Assembly (NCBI RefSeq): GCF_949628215.1
Contig: NC_134277.1
Span: 248,001 to 312,000, forward strand
DNA from: Phalacrocorax aristotelis
Lineage: Eukaryota > Chordata > Aves > Suliformes > Phalacrocoracidae
DNA: 64,000 bases
Direction: 5' to 3'
The translations under genes and the position numbers were made by a program. Position 1 is the stretch's first letter, and each line of letters begins with the position of its first letter. The notes beneath the pieces are model-generated. The model saw only the letters and a program-made list of their open reading frames with translations, was not told the origin of the DNA and did no database searches. Positions 34,601 through 64,000 of this stretch are shown one piece after another.

Positions 34601-37600
34601 TTCCTGCCGGCAGAGCTGCTGACGCCCGCGGAGCCGGCGGGGGAGAAGGTCACCCTGCTGCAGAGCAGCCTGCGGGAGGCGTTGGCGGGGGTGCTGGGGA
34701 GCTGGGACAACGGGCGCTTCAATGTACACACCATCTACGGCTGGCAGATCGGTGAGTGCGTCCTCTCCCCGCCTCCGTGGGGAGCAGCGGGACCCCATCG
34801 GGCGCTGCCTGCCGGAGGGAGTTGAACTTTGAGGGCTCGGGTACTGCTACCAGCCTTTATCCCTCCTCATTCTTCAGCCTCACGCCCCTCTGCTTCCTCA
34901 CTGCAGCTGCCCTGTCTTGTTGCCATCTCCTCCCACAACTTGCCTCTGAAGGCAGAGCAGAAACTGCAGCCCAGGGCACGGTTCTGGGTAGCAGATGCGG
35001 GAGGAAAGCCCTCCTCTGAGGACGGTGAAAGGCTTCTGGCTCTGCCCTCCCTTCCGCTGCCGCTCCGCTGGCTCCCGCAGCCCGCCCCAGGCTCCCCCAG
35101 CTCCCTGCGTGCTCCTGCAGCCCTGTCAAATTCGGTCCCTGCCTCCTCTGTGGTGGGGACCGGCCAACCGGCTGCCACAACAACTCCTGTGGTCTGTGGG
35201 ACCCATGTCCCCTTCCCGTGGGACCCTGGGGGATAAAATCACGCCACGGACACGTCTTCTGCCCGAGGAGACGCTTGGGAAGCCAGCCCTGCTCTGTGCG
35301 GGGCTCGCGTGCTCTCCATCACCAGCCTGGGGGGAGGCGGCGTGAGCAGCATCCAGGTAGGTCTCGGGAGTCCTTGTGTTCCCTCCTCTCCGTGCAGATG
35401 CCGAGATGGTGGTGAACAGCGAAAACAAACCTCTTCCCTTGAAGGACTTTGCTGCTCCCCATCTGCCCCACTCGGAAGGGACAAAGCCGCTGCCGCCGGG
35501 TGCCAGGAGGTGGGTCTGGGCTCGCCTGTGCCCCGCCATCCGGGCAGGAGCTCGCGGGGAGAGGCCGGGGAAGGCTCTGCCTTGGTGGTGCCGAGGGTCC
35601 GTGGGCTCCACATCTCCCGGTCGCTGCGGCCGGTGGCTCACGGCAGCGCCGCAGAGGCTGCCAGCGTGCCGAGGACGCCGTGCCCAGCTGCGTCCCCCCT
35701 CATTTGGGAGTGATGGGGGCACAGGACAGAAATTGGGGTAGAGCTGTGCCAGCCCTGCGTGGGGCAATGTTTTGCGGCCAGGGCTACTCCGACTGGCCAG
35801 TCTGGTGGAGGCACAGCAAGGGAGGGGGATGAACGCTGGTTGTGGCAATGGTTTGCCCTCTAAAGAGAGCCTCTGCCAGGTCGGTCTGCCACACTGCCCG
35901 GCTATCTGCAGGGCCTTGGGGACTGAGCTGCCTCCTTCCTGCCTGGAAAAAAGGCAGCATCGCCCCACTCAGCTTGCTGCCAGGCCTGGGCTGTGGATAA
36001 ATTACACTTGTGCCACTGTCCTGGTGCTTTTTCTGACGGCTCAGAGGCAGGATAACTGCTCCAGCAGGACAAACCTGCGTCCCGCTGGCATGGGGCAGCT
36101 GGCAGTGCTGGAGCAGGCCCTTCTGCCGCAGCTCCCTTCGGGACCCGGGCGCTGCTGCCAGCTCCGCGAGTCTCTCAGCCTCCCATCCTTTGTGCATCTC
36201 CCAGGGTCGCCTTCCTCCGGTGGGAGTTCCCCTGTTACAGCAACAGAAGCAAGGACCTGCTGGGCCGCTACGCCATGGCCCGGCGCCACATCCAGGCGGC
36301 CGGCTTCCTCGTGGTGGACGTGAGTAGCTGCGAGGAAGAGAGAAGGTCTCTAATTCCATGGAGATGGAGGAGCAGACGTCTTGCGGGGTGGGGGGGGAGA
36401 TACCAGCTTGCTTCTCGCTCCCCTCCCCTTCCTCCCGATCGCTCTGGGTCCCGCACGGCGAGGCAGAGCCCCACGTCAGCCCGGAGCACTCCGTCCTTGC
36501 CCACGCCGGGATTAGCAGCCGTGATCCCCTCCAGGCCACCTGTTCGGCAGCCCGAAGGTGCCAGGGGCGGACCGGTAATCAAGGAGGACGGCAGACAAGG
36601 TCTTAGGGCGCTGATCCCCTGCGCCGGAGCCCTGTGCTCCAGCGGGGTCATGCATTATTTAACTTCCCAGAGGTAATTATAGCTCCCCTGGCAGACGGCG
36701 AGCCCTGCCCTCCTGCAGGCTGCTCCGGGGGAGGAGGGTTGGTGGCTCGGTGTCCGGCCTTTGCAAGCGGAGCGCTGTCCTTCTGCCCCTTGCCCTGCGG
36801 AGCGTGGGGTCAGCCCTGTCCTGCCCGAGCTGCGCAGGGGCAGCATGGCTCCCCTGGTCCACGTGTCACCCCAGAGCAGTGTCGCTGTCACCCCAGAGCG
36901 GTTCCCGCTGAGGACCCCGAGCTTCAGCGCTTCCCCAGCGCCGCCCCCCCCAGCTCCCTGCGCCCGCTGCCGCGCTTTGAGGCTGATGTGAAGCGAGGTT
37001 TGAGGTTCACCAGCACCGTTTTTCCCAGCGCTTGTGTAATTCCCCCCCCTGCAGCCCCCACGCTGGCTGGCTGGGGAGGCTCGGGGCGGGGAGGGGGGAG
37101 ACGGGGGGAGGAGGAGGAGGAGGAGGGGGGAAGTGCCACTTCCCGCAGCTTCAGCCTTGCCCTCCTGGCTGCTAAATATAGAGGCAGGGGTGGGTGGTGG
37201 GATCCCCCCAGACAAGTCTGCTCCCTCGTACCGGCTGGCGGAGGCACTGCCAAGGAACGGCAGCCCGGCTTTGGTGTTCTAACGCAGCTGGAGCCCTCAG
37301 CCGCCGGCCAGAAAGCAAGTGCCAGGCTCCTGCCCCTCTTCCCCAGCCTACGTGCCCTCCTCCCGCCTGCGCATTCACTCCAAATAAACATTTCATCTGC
37401 CTTCTGCCAGGCTGGGAGAGGCACAGGGAGGAGGATGGGAAGGGCCAACGGCAGGACCATGAAACCCTGCACGTCCTCTGCATCTCACATGAAAAATTAA
37501 GTGGGTTTCGGGGCTCAGCGAGGTCCCGGGGCTCTCGGGGGGGAGGCACAACCCTGAATCCTCTGCCGGGGAAAGGGTGGGTGCTGAGGCCGGTCCCGCG

Positions 37601-38103
37601 GCTGCTCGGTTCTCCGTGGCTGCGAGCAGCCCCCGTACAGCTCCCGGTGCTTTGTGCCGCCCCGGCTGCTCACAGAAGCCCGTTGTTCGGCGGCGGTGAC
37701 GCAGGCTGATTTGGGGACAGTCCTGAATTGTCTGCGTTTTGGGCCCCCGGGTGCCGGTGGGAGCGGAGGGTGCCCTCGCCCCTCATCCCTGCAGCCTCGT
37801 CAAATTCGGTGCCCGCCTCTGCCGCGGCGGGGACCGGCCCAAGGGCTGCCACAGCAACGTCCGTGCCCTACGAGCCCTGCGTCCCTGCCGTGGGACATTG
37901 GGGGTCAAAATAGGTTACGGACACTCCTCGGGGGCCGGACGCAGGACTCTGCTGTGTGTCTTGAGGCTCTGATAGTGCCTCCTCTTCCTCTCGTGCTGCA
38001 GGTTCCCCACTACGAGTTCCTGGACCTGAAGCTGGAGCGGCAGCGGACAGCCTACCTCAAAGACAAGCTCAACAAGGCCATGGCCAAAGAGATGGCGAGC
38101 TAA
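22666..38103 (+). CDS. TBRG4: TBRG4/FASTKD4, mitochondrial RNA-stability factor
   Basis: Ten coding exons with matching phases: 22666-23091, 27002-27319, 29075-29246, 30959-31116, 31660-31770, 33328-33472, 34509-34751, 35398-35509, 36205-36319 and 38002-38103. They encode 633 residues (human about 631). I start at 22666 because CACCATGG is a good Kozak context and the protein then begins MAARLVRRC, like human MAAHLVKRC; an upstream in-frame ATG at 22654 is possible. Residues 1-30 are Arg-rich and hydrophobic, fitting a mitochondrial presequence. FAST_1/FAST_2 regions occupy the middle ([14 protein letters not shown]-type and [14 protein letters not shown] motifs). The RAP domain is near 560-620 ([22 protein letters not shown]). 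FASTKD4 binds and stabilises mitochondrial mRNAs. The introns carry four SNORA5-like copies and three CR1 fragments. AATAAA is at 38161-38166. Confidence 0.97.
23527..24185 (-). mobile_element. CR1 LINE fragment, antisense, TBRG4 intron 1
   Basis: 3' part of a CR1 on the - strand. The + strand begins with the complement of the tail (GGTTTGGGTTGGAAGGGACC) and runs to the ORF2 end near TTGGACTTGGTGAGGTTCCT. It abuts the + strand copy that follows. Confidence 0.9.
24216..25142 (+). mobile_element. CR1 LINE fragment, TBRG4 intron 1
   Basis: ORF2 C-terminal region ([20 protein letters not shown]...) through the 3' UTR, ending near CCAGTCTGGGATTCTGTGG. Its second half is nearly identical to 5660-6440, so both are fairly young copies of one subfamily. 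Confidence 0.9.
25143..27001. other. TBRG4 intron 1 remainder, nothing recognised
   Basis: Unique intronic sequence with no supported exon, RNA or repeat. Confidence 0.5.
27968..28105 (+). ncRNA. SNORA5: H/ACA snoRNA, SNORA5-like copy 1 (TBRG4 intron 2)
   Basis: The 5' hairpin closes with GGCAGCTG pairing to CAGCTGCC and carries ATCAAATTCAGTCC. An H box ACAGGA follows, then a second hairpin containing GGGGATAAAT, and an ACA box at 28100-28102 three bases from the end. It matches the copies in introns 7 and 9. Human TBRG4 introns hold SNORA5A/B/C, H/ACA guides reported to direct pseudouridylation of 18S rRNA. Confidence 0.75.
28360..28880 (-). mobile_element. CR1 LINE fragment, antisense, TBRG4 intron 2
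   Basis: Reverse-oriented CR1 3' region, closely related to 24800-25142 (shared block around CCAGCTTGTGCCCGTTGCCC). It ends about 195 bp before TBRG4 exon 3. Confidence 0.88.
29247..30958. other. TBRG4 intron 3, nothing recognised
   Basis: No snoRNA-like copy, CR1 or extra exon could be supported in this 1.7-kb intron. Confidence 0.5.
31771..33327. other. TBRG4 intron 5, nothing recognised
   Basis: Unique intronic DNA; no SNORA5-like copy seen. Confidence 0.5.
34124..34228 (+). ncRNA. SNORA5-like copy 2, shortened (TBRG4 intron 6)
   Basis: The 5' hairpin is kept (TGCAGCC pairing with GGCTGCC, ATTCAGTCCCTGCC inside), and the ends GGGAATAAA and CCACAGGG recall the family. The H-box region reads CACCTTCC instead of ANANNA, and about 30 nt of the second hairpin are missing. 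It is probably a decayed snoRNA copy. Confidence 0.55.
35116..35255 (+). ncRNA. SNORA5: H/ACA snoRNA, SNORA5-like copy 3 (TBRG4 intron 7)
   Basis: 5' hairpin TGCAGCC/GGCTGCC with GTCAAATTCGGTCCCTGCC, H box ACAACA, second hairpin closed by CTGTGG/CCACGG, and ACA box at 35250-35252 followed by CGT. All H/ACA landmarks are present, in the host gene expected from human. Confidence 0.82.
37172..37181. promoter_or_regulatory. MEF2-type site in TBRG4 intron 9
   Basis: CTAAATATAG fits the MEF2 consensus YTAWWWWTAR. It stands alone in a GC-rich intron, which makes chance less likely but does not prove use. Confidence 0.3.
37790..37926 (+). ncRNA. SNORA5: H/ACA snoRNA, SNORA5-like copy 4 (TBRG4 intron 9)
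   Basis: 5' hairpin TGCAGCC/GGCTGCC with GTCAAATTCGGTGCC, H box ACAGCA, second hairpin closed by CCGTGCC/GGTTACGG, and ACA box at 37921-37923 followed by CTC. It ends 75 bp before the last TBRG4 exon, a distance typical of intron-encoded H/ACA snoRNAs. Confidence 0.85.
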
Positions 38104-38160
38104 CCGCGCCGCTCTGCCCGGCGGCCCCGCCAGCACCTGTTCATGTTAGAAATGTGTTTA

Positions 38161-38166
38161 AATAAA
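38161..38166 (+). terminator. Poly(A) signal of TBRG4
   Basis: AATAAA 58 bp after the TBRG4 stop codon, giving a very short 3' UTR. Confidence 0.8.
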
Positions 38167-39951
38167 CCCACCGCTGTACAGCGCCGCGGGTTTGGGAGCC
38201 GCTTGGCAGCTGGGCCGCTTGGCACCCGGCTTTGCTTCTTCCCGGGGCGGGCGATGCTCGGTGGGACCCTGTTTGCCGTAGTCACCGCTCGGCTCCTGGA
38301 GGGAAGCCGGCTTGAGCTGTTTAGGATTAAGAGCCATCCCAGCCTCTCTTATCTCTTATTCCCGTCTTATTAGCGGGGCTTTGTCCCCGGGCGGCTGCGT
38401 AGTGCGAGAGGGGAGGGAGGGCAGGCAGGGCTGGATCCTGCATGGGGCTGCTTCCACCCGGAGCAGCGCGACCCCCGGCACGGGCACGGGCGAGCCCCCG
38501 CACCCTGGGAGGTGGGGGGCTCTGACTGGGAAGGGTTAGATCCTGCCCTGCATCGTTCCAGCCCTGAGTGTGGCCCAGCACCCCCTCTTACCCCGTGCGC
38601 CCCAACACATGCGTAGTGCCCCCCATGTCCCGTGGGGCACGTGCACCCAGGCTGGGGGCGGGGGGGACAAGGTGGGTCAGAAGAACTCTCCAGGCCGTGA
38701 CGCACCGGAGCCGGCTGCCAGGAAGGGCTTTGGGGATGGATTAGCGGCCATCTGGCCACCACTGGCCCTTGCCACATCCCTTCCAGCCCCTCCGGCTGGG
38801 GGGGGCGCAGCCTGGTCCCCCCTCAGCCGACAGCGCTGGGGGGCCGCAGCCCTCGGGGTGATGCGCTGCCCCGCGGGCCCAGTGCCGGGAGGAGGCCGTG
38901 GCGGTGCTGAGTTGCCGGAGGCGGCCGGGAGCTGCTGAGTCACGGCTCGGGGCTGCTCCTGGCACCGGTGTCGCGGTGAGGCTGGCCTCGGCGCCAGCCT
39001 CGCTGCGTGCCCGGGGTGGCGGCCAGCAACCGCCGCGCCCGTGCTGGGTGCCAGCCCTGCTCCGTGCCCACGGCGGGCACCGGCACCCCTCTGCCGTGCC
39101 TCAGTTTCCCCCCAGCATCCTTCACCGGGGGCTGCCCTTTCCCCCAGGCTGTCTGTCCATCCATCCAGGGTCTCCCCATCACCAGCCCCAGAAGGGGGTA
39201 CCCACCCCACCCCCCCGTCCCCATGTTGCCAGGGAACCATCCTCATCCTCCTCACCATCACCATGGAGACGAGAGGAGGAGAAGGGCTGTTCCCATGGCG
39301 ACCACGCAGGCACCCATCCGGCTTCCCTGGCGGTACCCGGGGCGATGTCCTGGGGGACACCAGGGTCCCCCCAAAACACGTGGCATCACCCCCAGCATGC
39401 AGCTGCTTTTAGGGTGGGCTCTGTCCCATCGTCCCCCCCCCCCAGCAGTCACACCCAGGATGCTCAACCCCCTTTTTTGGGGGGGGGGAACAAAATCCCA
39501 CCTCCATCCCCCTTATCAATCCCACCCTGGATGGGGAAACTGAGGCTGGGGGGAGCCCCCTGCCACACCCCCCCCTCCCCTCCTCAGGGCTGATGCAAGC
39601 AGCGACGGGGTGGGCCCTTCTCCCCTCCCCTCCCACCGCCGCAGTGCCTGGCACACACCCCGCTTTCTCCCCGCCGGAGAGAGAGAAAAAAAAAAAAAAA
39701 TTAAAAAAAAAAAAGAGAGAAAGAAAAGGCAGGAGAGGAAAAAAAAAAAAAACCAGGGGAAAAAAAAAAATCCTGCTGACATCATCTGGGATGACGGGGC
39801 TGATCCTGCCGCCGGCCCCCCCGCCGGAGCCCCACTAATGCTCCGCTTCTCCCGGCGCAGCTGCCTTCGTCCGGCCCGAGCCAAGGGTGCCGGCGGCTGA
39901 GCGGGGTGGCAGGCGGCCGCCCAGGCCGGCCGGCCGGGCTCTGGCATCGCC
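38167..39951. other. TBRG4-NACAD intergenic region
   Basis: GC-rich DNA with long but unsupported open frames. The only structured part is a purine-rich block of A runs at 39677-39770, some 180 bp before the first NACAD exon. The short distance to NACAD suggests that its promoter is here. Confidence 0.55.
39677..39770. repeat. A-rich purine tract before NACAD
   Basis: Three long A runs separated by short GAGAG and CCAGGGG stretches, almost pure purine on the + strand. It carries no CR1 or other recognisable body, so it is a simple repeat rather than a retroelement tail. Confidence 0.75.
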
Positions 39952-48703
<8,752 letters not shown>

Positions 48704-48820
48704 CAGCCGGCGGCGTCCCGGCCCCCCCTGTATAGGTGCACAGTTACTTCCCCCGCCGCCATCCTTCCTCTAGACCCCCCCCCCTACTCCTCCTCCTCTT
48801 CCTCAGCGTCTGTAATGCTC

Positions 48821-48826
48821 AATAAA
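48821..48826 (+). terminator. Poly(A) signal of NACAD
   Basis: AATAAA 118 bp after the NACAD stop codon. Confidence 0.8.
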
Positions 48827-48834
48827 TGGCCTCA

Positions 48835-51629
48835 TGTATCACTTGGATCGCACGCTGCCTCCCAGCGTGGTGATTTGGGGGGGGTCCGGGCTGCCCCACG
48901 GCTCCCCCAGCCCCGTGTCTCAGAGGGGTCCTGGCTGTGGAGGTGTTTGGAGGGGCTCAGGGCACCCCTATTTCCAGCACTGGGATGGGGTGTGCGGTCA
49001 GGGCCACAGGGGCGTGCGGCATGGGGAGCCCCTGGCTTGGCGGTGTTGGGGTGGGGTGGGGGGAACGGGACGTGGTCCTGGATGGGGTGGTGGAGTCCCG
49101 GGATGCTCCCGAAGCCGTTGGGCATCAGGGTTTACCCCCCCCCCCCCCCCCCCCCGCATTGCTAATTTGGAGGTGCTTAACAAAGCCGGGCTTTGCCGCA
49201 GCCCACGGGAGGTGAGCGAGGGCTTTATCAATGAGACAAACCAGTGTCGGGTGCAGAATTATATTTACCTGTAACAAATACTCCGTACAGAAAGCATACA
49301 TACACATCCCCCGTGGGACCCCTGCCGCCTCCCCGGGCCGCGTCCCCCCGGGCCGCCGGGGCCGGGGTGGCTCCAGGGCTGGCGACGGGGAAATGGAGGC
49401 GGCAGAACCCCCCCAGCTCGCTCCCAGAACGCTACAAGGCAGGGTTATTTCCAGAATTAAGTCCCATTTCCCACTGAAGTATAAAAAAAACCCCACTGTG
49501 AGCTGTTATGGCTCCTGTTTTATAGCTCTCTGTATACAATCGTGTCAAAAATAGGCTTCCCCCCCCCCCCAAGTTTCAAGTCTTCAATGACTTGAACGTC
49601 CACATGTGCGATCTGTTTTTTTCATCTGTAAATGACAAAAAGGCACTAAAAGAAACTATGCCCGGGCTGTGCCGCTGCCTCCTGGGCTGAAGGAGGAGGG
49701 AAATCTTGGCTCCCCGACTCCTGAGGACCCTGGAGCTGCTGCTGGGGGATGGAGCCGGGACCCCCCCGTCTCCCCTTCCCTCGGCAGATGGCGAAAACAT
49801 GCAACAGGAGGAGGAAGCCTCGAGCTTCTCCATCAAGGCTTGTTCCTAGGGAAGAGGCTCCCTGGGATGGGTGTGTCCTGGCCAAACCCTTTCCTCCAGG
49901 GGATGGGGGACCATTTCTGCCCCCCCACCCCCCCCCCCGGGTTTATCAGCCTCGAAACGGGAAGGAAAGGGCTGTTGGGGGCTGCACGCGCTGTACCCGA
50001 GGCAGGCCCGTCCCTGCCTCCCCTGGAGCCGCACGGCCAAGCACCGGCGTGTCTCAGCCACCGTCACCCCATAAAGGCCGGGGGAAGGTGGGATTTGGAC
50101 CGTGGGGACCCCCTGGGAGCAGCGGGGGTCACCCGACCCCAGCCTAAAGCAGGGCCTGTACCGAGGGCCGGTGCCGGCGATCCTGGGAAGGGCAGGTAAG
50201 GAATGGCTGGAGCAGCGGGGCTGGGGAGGGAGAGGATGAGGGCTGAAGGCTGCTCTCTGCCTGGGCTGGACAGGCAGGAGGGTGGCAGGGGGACACCAGT
50301 AAGGATGATGGTTAACGGGGGAGCTGCTGGGGGAGGAAGGGGGTTGTGAGGGGCGAGCAAGGGTTAAAGGCGCTGGGGGGGGCTTTGGGGACAAAAAGCA
50401 GGACAATGTCACCCAAACCGGCAGGACAAACGGCAGCGGAATGTGCAGGAGGCGGCTGGATCCCCCCAAAACTGCTGAGCCAGTGTCTGGCCTCAAAGCA
50501 CCCGTCGCAGGGGCCGCCCCCGGCACCACCGCAGCCAGCACCGGCGCCACAGACCCTGCCAGAGCCACCCATGGGTGCCAGAGAGCTGTCCCAGCCCCCC
50601 CCCCCCCAGGTTGTGGCTCTAGGGACAACCGGGGACCCCCACCCTGACCCTTCCCAGGTGCGTCCCACAGGAGCGCTCCCTGGGCAGGGGATGCAGCTTA
50701 AAAAAATAAGTGTGTATTTATAACCGCGTGTAAAATATACAACATGTACATTGTGCCCTGCTGCCCCGCCCTGAGCTCCCTAGAGCGGCTTTCCCTTCCC
50801 CGTGGGGGCTCTGGGGGGCCCTGGAAGGTGCCTGGTGACCCACCACCACCAGCAATACGAATCCCAGGATGGGTGTCGGGGAGGACAGTGGGGTCCCCCC
50901 AACTCTGGGGTGGGATGCATGGGGCCAGTCCTTGCTCCCAGCAGGTGGGAAGGTGATGCCCTGCCTGGGGTGTTGGGGCACACGTGAGCCCGCTGGTGGG
51001 TAAAACATGGGCTGTGCCCCCCCCCCGCCCCCAGCTCCCTCGGGCCCCCCGCTATTCCTGAGCAAAGCTGGAGCGGGGGGACGGGGTTTGCAGGCCGAGC
51101 TGCAGCAGCACAAGCACGAAGCTGCCGGCGCGGCCGCTACCACCGCAGCGTCGGCAGCAGCTCCCGTGGGTCTGGAGCCAAAATGTTTCGACACCATCAA
51201 CAATAGGTTTAAATAATTCACATTGTGGTAAACTTCATTCAAAAAACAGGGAGAGGAAGAGGAGGAGGAGGAAGAGAGCAGTTACAATAAGGATACCATG
51301 TGCAAAACTGTAAACCAGGCAGAGGGTTGCAGCCAACTTGTCTCCCTGGCCTCGCTCCTTGGGTGTGCTGGCAAAACCAAACCAGGGACGGTCGCAGGCC
51401 GGGCTCCTGCCCCGGGGCCCTCCCGGTGCAGCGAGAGGGCACCAGCCGCCTGCCGCTCAGAGCCGCTGATGAGGATGGGAGAGTAATTACATCCTGATCG
51501 AGCCCCACAGCCTCTCCCAGAAGGACGGCGGGGTGGAGGCACCGCTGCGGGGACTCTCTGGGAGGGCGCTGGAGCGAGCCCCTCCGGCGGGGGGAGCTGC
51601 CGGGGCCGTCCTCCCCCCCCGGCTGGCCC
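48835..51629 (-). other. Probable CCM2 3' UTR and NACAD-CCM2 spacer
   Basis: The two genes converge here. AT-rich islands at about 49245-49310, 49440-49650, 50695-50750 and 51175-51300 sit in GC-rich DNA and look like conserved CCM2 3' UTR blocks. I found no AATAAA on the - strand. The variant TATAAA occurs near 49519 and 50716, so the 3' end may lie at either. Confidence 0.5.
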
Positions 51630-61771
<10,142 letters not shown>

Positions 61772-64000
61772 CTGCGGAGAGAAAGGGAAACAGAGGGGTT
61801 AAGGGCGAAAGAGGGAGTTTCTGCACCGATATGGGGGGCAAGCTGGCAGCACCCGCTGCCCAGCACTCCTCCAGCCCGTATATCTGCACTCAGCCTGGTT
61901 TTACCAGCTCCAACGACCCCATGGACAGGCTGGTTTTACAGCTACGGATCCACAAGTGTGTGATCTTCTGCTGAAAACCCCTTTCCTGCAACATGTTGCA
62001 AGAAGGCAAGTGCTGATAAGCGCCCTTCACCGAAACAGGATGATTCTTCCCCCAAAAGTCCTGATGCCAAACCTTCCAGTTAAGAACAAATACAAATATA
62101 TATTCGGATTAAGAGCTGTAAGAGTGAGGGAGCCACGGCCATGTGCAGAACCAGCAGGCTTCCTCCTCACCTCAGTGCAATTTTATATTTCACCTGAGCA
62201 TTTGCAGTGAGCAACTCGACGAAGGATTGCCAAAGGAAAAGGCAAAGATGCTGCAAACTCGTCCGAGGTCTCTGGGGAGACCCACAAATGTGAGCACACG
62301 ACCCAGGAGATGTCTGGGAAAAACAGGTCTTTGTGGTTCCCAAACCATCGAGTGCTGGGTTTGGAAAAACATGGGAGCCAACACAAGCCCAGCCGGCGGC
62401 AGCGTGCACACACGGGCTCCCAGCTATAGAGGGAGCATCACCACCATCCTTCTGCCGCGGCACGGGGCGGACAGCCCCGGAACGCTGCACGCCCAGGGGC
62501 TGTCGTGGCAGAGCCGACCCACGGTAGGTCCCCACCAAGCTCCACACCGGCCCACCCGACGGCCAAATGACCGGGAGCATGCACGGACTTCTCCAATTCT
62601 GAGTTTACCAGCTCAAATGGATGTTTTGAAGCGGGCAGATCCAACGCTTGGGATTCACAGCATTGTTAAATGCCCGTCTGGAGGGGGAAGGCAGAGCTCC
62701 TCGTGGCCTCGCTGGCTGCCCGGCCACGCAGCTCCGATGCCCCACGCATGCTCGGCTCAAGCTTCCCTGTCCCACGGCAGCGATGCCCTCTGCTTCCCAC
62801 CCCTCAGGCAGCCACACCTTGGCTTCCCTGATTCTCACAGGAAAGAAGCAGCACTGTACAATCTGCAGAGGCAGAAAAGATGCTTCGAAAGGAGAATTAC
62901 TTAAATATAAACCCAGTGTTCCTGCTCAGAAAAGCATGGAGTCCTTTGCAACCTCAAAGAGCAGCAGCACCCTGCAAACTCAGCTCCGTCTCCTGCCGCC
63001 ATCCACTGCAGGACCTTGCCTTGGAAACCACCGACAAGAACTGCTGCAAACCCTTCACCTGAACCGCCCGAGCCTTGCCATAGGATATCATATTCTGGGG
63101 GGGCGTGTGGGGAGTGCCACCACCACGTCACCTACTCCCAGCAACATCCCTCCCCGCACAGCAGCTGATGCACCGGGTTCAAACGCACACATGGGACCTG
63201 CTCCCACCTGGCAGCTTCAGCCTCTCATGTTGCTTTTCTCAATGTAGACGAGCGTGAAAGACCAACAGGAACAAGAGAGATCAAAGCAGGACCAGAAGAA
63301 TTTGAAACCATTGTACTAGGACGGGAAAGTGGGATGGAAAAGCTCCTGGTTGAATAGTATTCACCAAATCCCAGCGTGAGCCAGGCACTGCAAGGACGTT
63401 GGGGACAGCCCGGCCCTGAAAACGTCCCTTGGACCAGGGAGACAAAAATAGAGCGAGTTTATAGGACAAAAGGGGTAGAAAACACAGCTACATGACGCTC
63501 GTGAAACAGCTCTGCAGGACCAGTCCTGCCAAACACTGCAGGTTTTAGGGGCAGCATCCCTCCCTTCAGCTGGGCTCCCGAGATGGAGCATCACCCTGTG
63601 CTGTGCAACCCCGCTGGCTCCTGCCGAGGGGCCGGGATACCGTTCCCGGCTCCAGAAAGAAGAAAATCCTGAAAGAAGCAGGTCTCTCTGCCAAGATAAG
63701 AGTGTGGGGCTCAACACTGGCTCCGCCACCCCGACTACAAGGGTGTCTGACCCCAAACCTTGGCCACCGCTGCATAAAGATCTCATTCCACCAGCATCTT
63801 TTAGGAGTCAAAAGCAGAGAGGTACAGAAAACTGCCGCCGGGGTCAGGGCTGGACCGCAGCAGCCCCACCGGACGCTTCCCCCTCCACCAGCCGGGGTCT
63901 GACGGCTCCGGCTTGGTTCAGCTCTCTACGTTGAGGCTGCCGGATCCAGCCCAATTCGTACAGAGCAAAACGGGAGAAACTCTCGCTTTTCCTTCAGGGA
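61772..64000. other. CCM2 intron 1 (part), nothing recognised
   Basis: No CR1, exon or RNA gene could be supported. The short first coding exon of CCM2 is expected to the right of the window. Confidence 0.55.

Noticed and set aside
35960-36020. GGATAAATTACAC in TBRG4 intron 8 as a fifth SNORA5-like copy
   Set aside because: No TGCAGCC/GGCTGCC hairpin or H box at the right distance; only the tail-like word is present.
36634-37500. A 288-codon open frame in TBRG4 intron 9
   Set aside because: No homology, low-complexity composition and no supporting splice or start context; it lies inside a well-defined intron.
38898-39593. A 231-codon open frame between TBRG4 and NACAD
   Set aside because: Several overlapping frames are open in this GC-rich stretch; none has a recognisable motif or exon structure.

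Overview
This is vertebrate nuclear DNA from a bird. Intron-split genes carry clear protein homology to KLHL18, cathelicidins, TBRG4 (FASTKD4), NACAD and CCM2. Truncated CR1 LINEs litter the introns and intergenic DNA. The cathelicidin exons closely resemble chicken CATH2, CATH3 and CATHB1, but are not the chicken sequences as I remember them. All names come from remembered protein sequences; no database search was run.

Layout, left to right: (1) 1-6854, the last three coding exons of KLHL18 on the + strand, with three CR1 fragments. (2) 6855-10123, probable KLHL18 3' UTR and intergenic DNA. (3) 10124-16515, a dense innate-immunity cluster of four cathelicidin-family genes in mirror order: a proline-rich cathelicidin-like gene and CATH2 on +, then a CATH3-type gene and a CATHB1-type gene on -. 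Promoter plus exon 1 of CATH2 and CATH3 form a nearly perfect 533-bp inverted repeat. (4) 16516-21500, gene-free DNA full of CR1 pieces. (5) 21510-38166, a mitochondrial-type promoter and the complete ten-coding-exon TBRG4 gene, whose introns hold four copies of an H/ACA snoRNA of the SNORA5 type. (6) 39952-48826, NACAD, with two candidate first exons, a giant exon holding about 33-34 copies of a 57-bp coding repeat, and the conserved NAC-alpha and UBA exons. (7) 49200-61771, CCM2 on the - strand, nine of its ten coding exons, with five antisense CR1 fragments in its introns. Exon 1 is probably beyond 64000.

Functionally the region joins a ubiquitin-ligase adaptor (KLHL18), secreted host-defence peptides, a mitochondrial RNA-stability factor that also hosts snoRNAs, a nascent-polypeptide-associated-complex relative, and an endothelial scaffold protein. 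They share synteny, not a pathway: KLHL18/cathelicidins map to human 3p21, TBRG4/NACAD/CCM2 to human 7p13. The points most worth following are the fourth cathelicidin-like gene with a Pro/Arg-containing tail, the palindromic CATH2/CATH3 promoter arms, the NACAD repeat exon with its frame breaks, and the snoRNA series in TBRG4.
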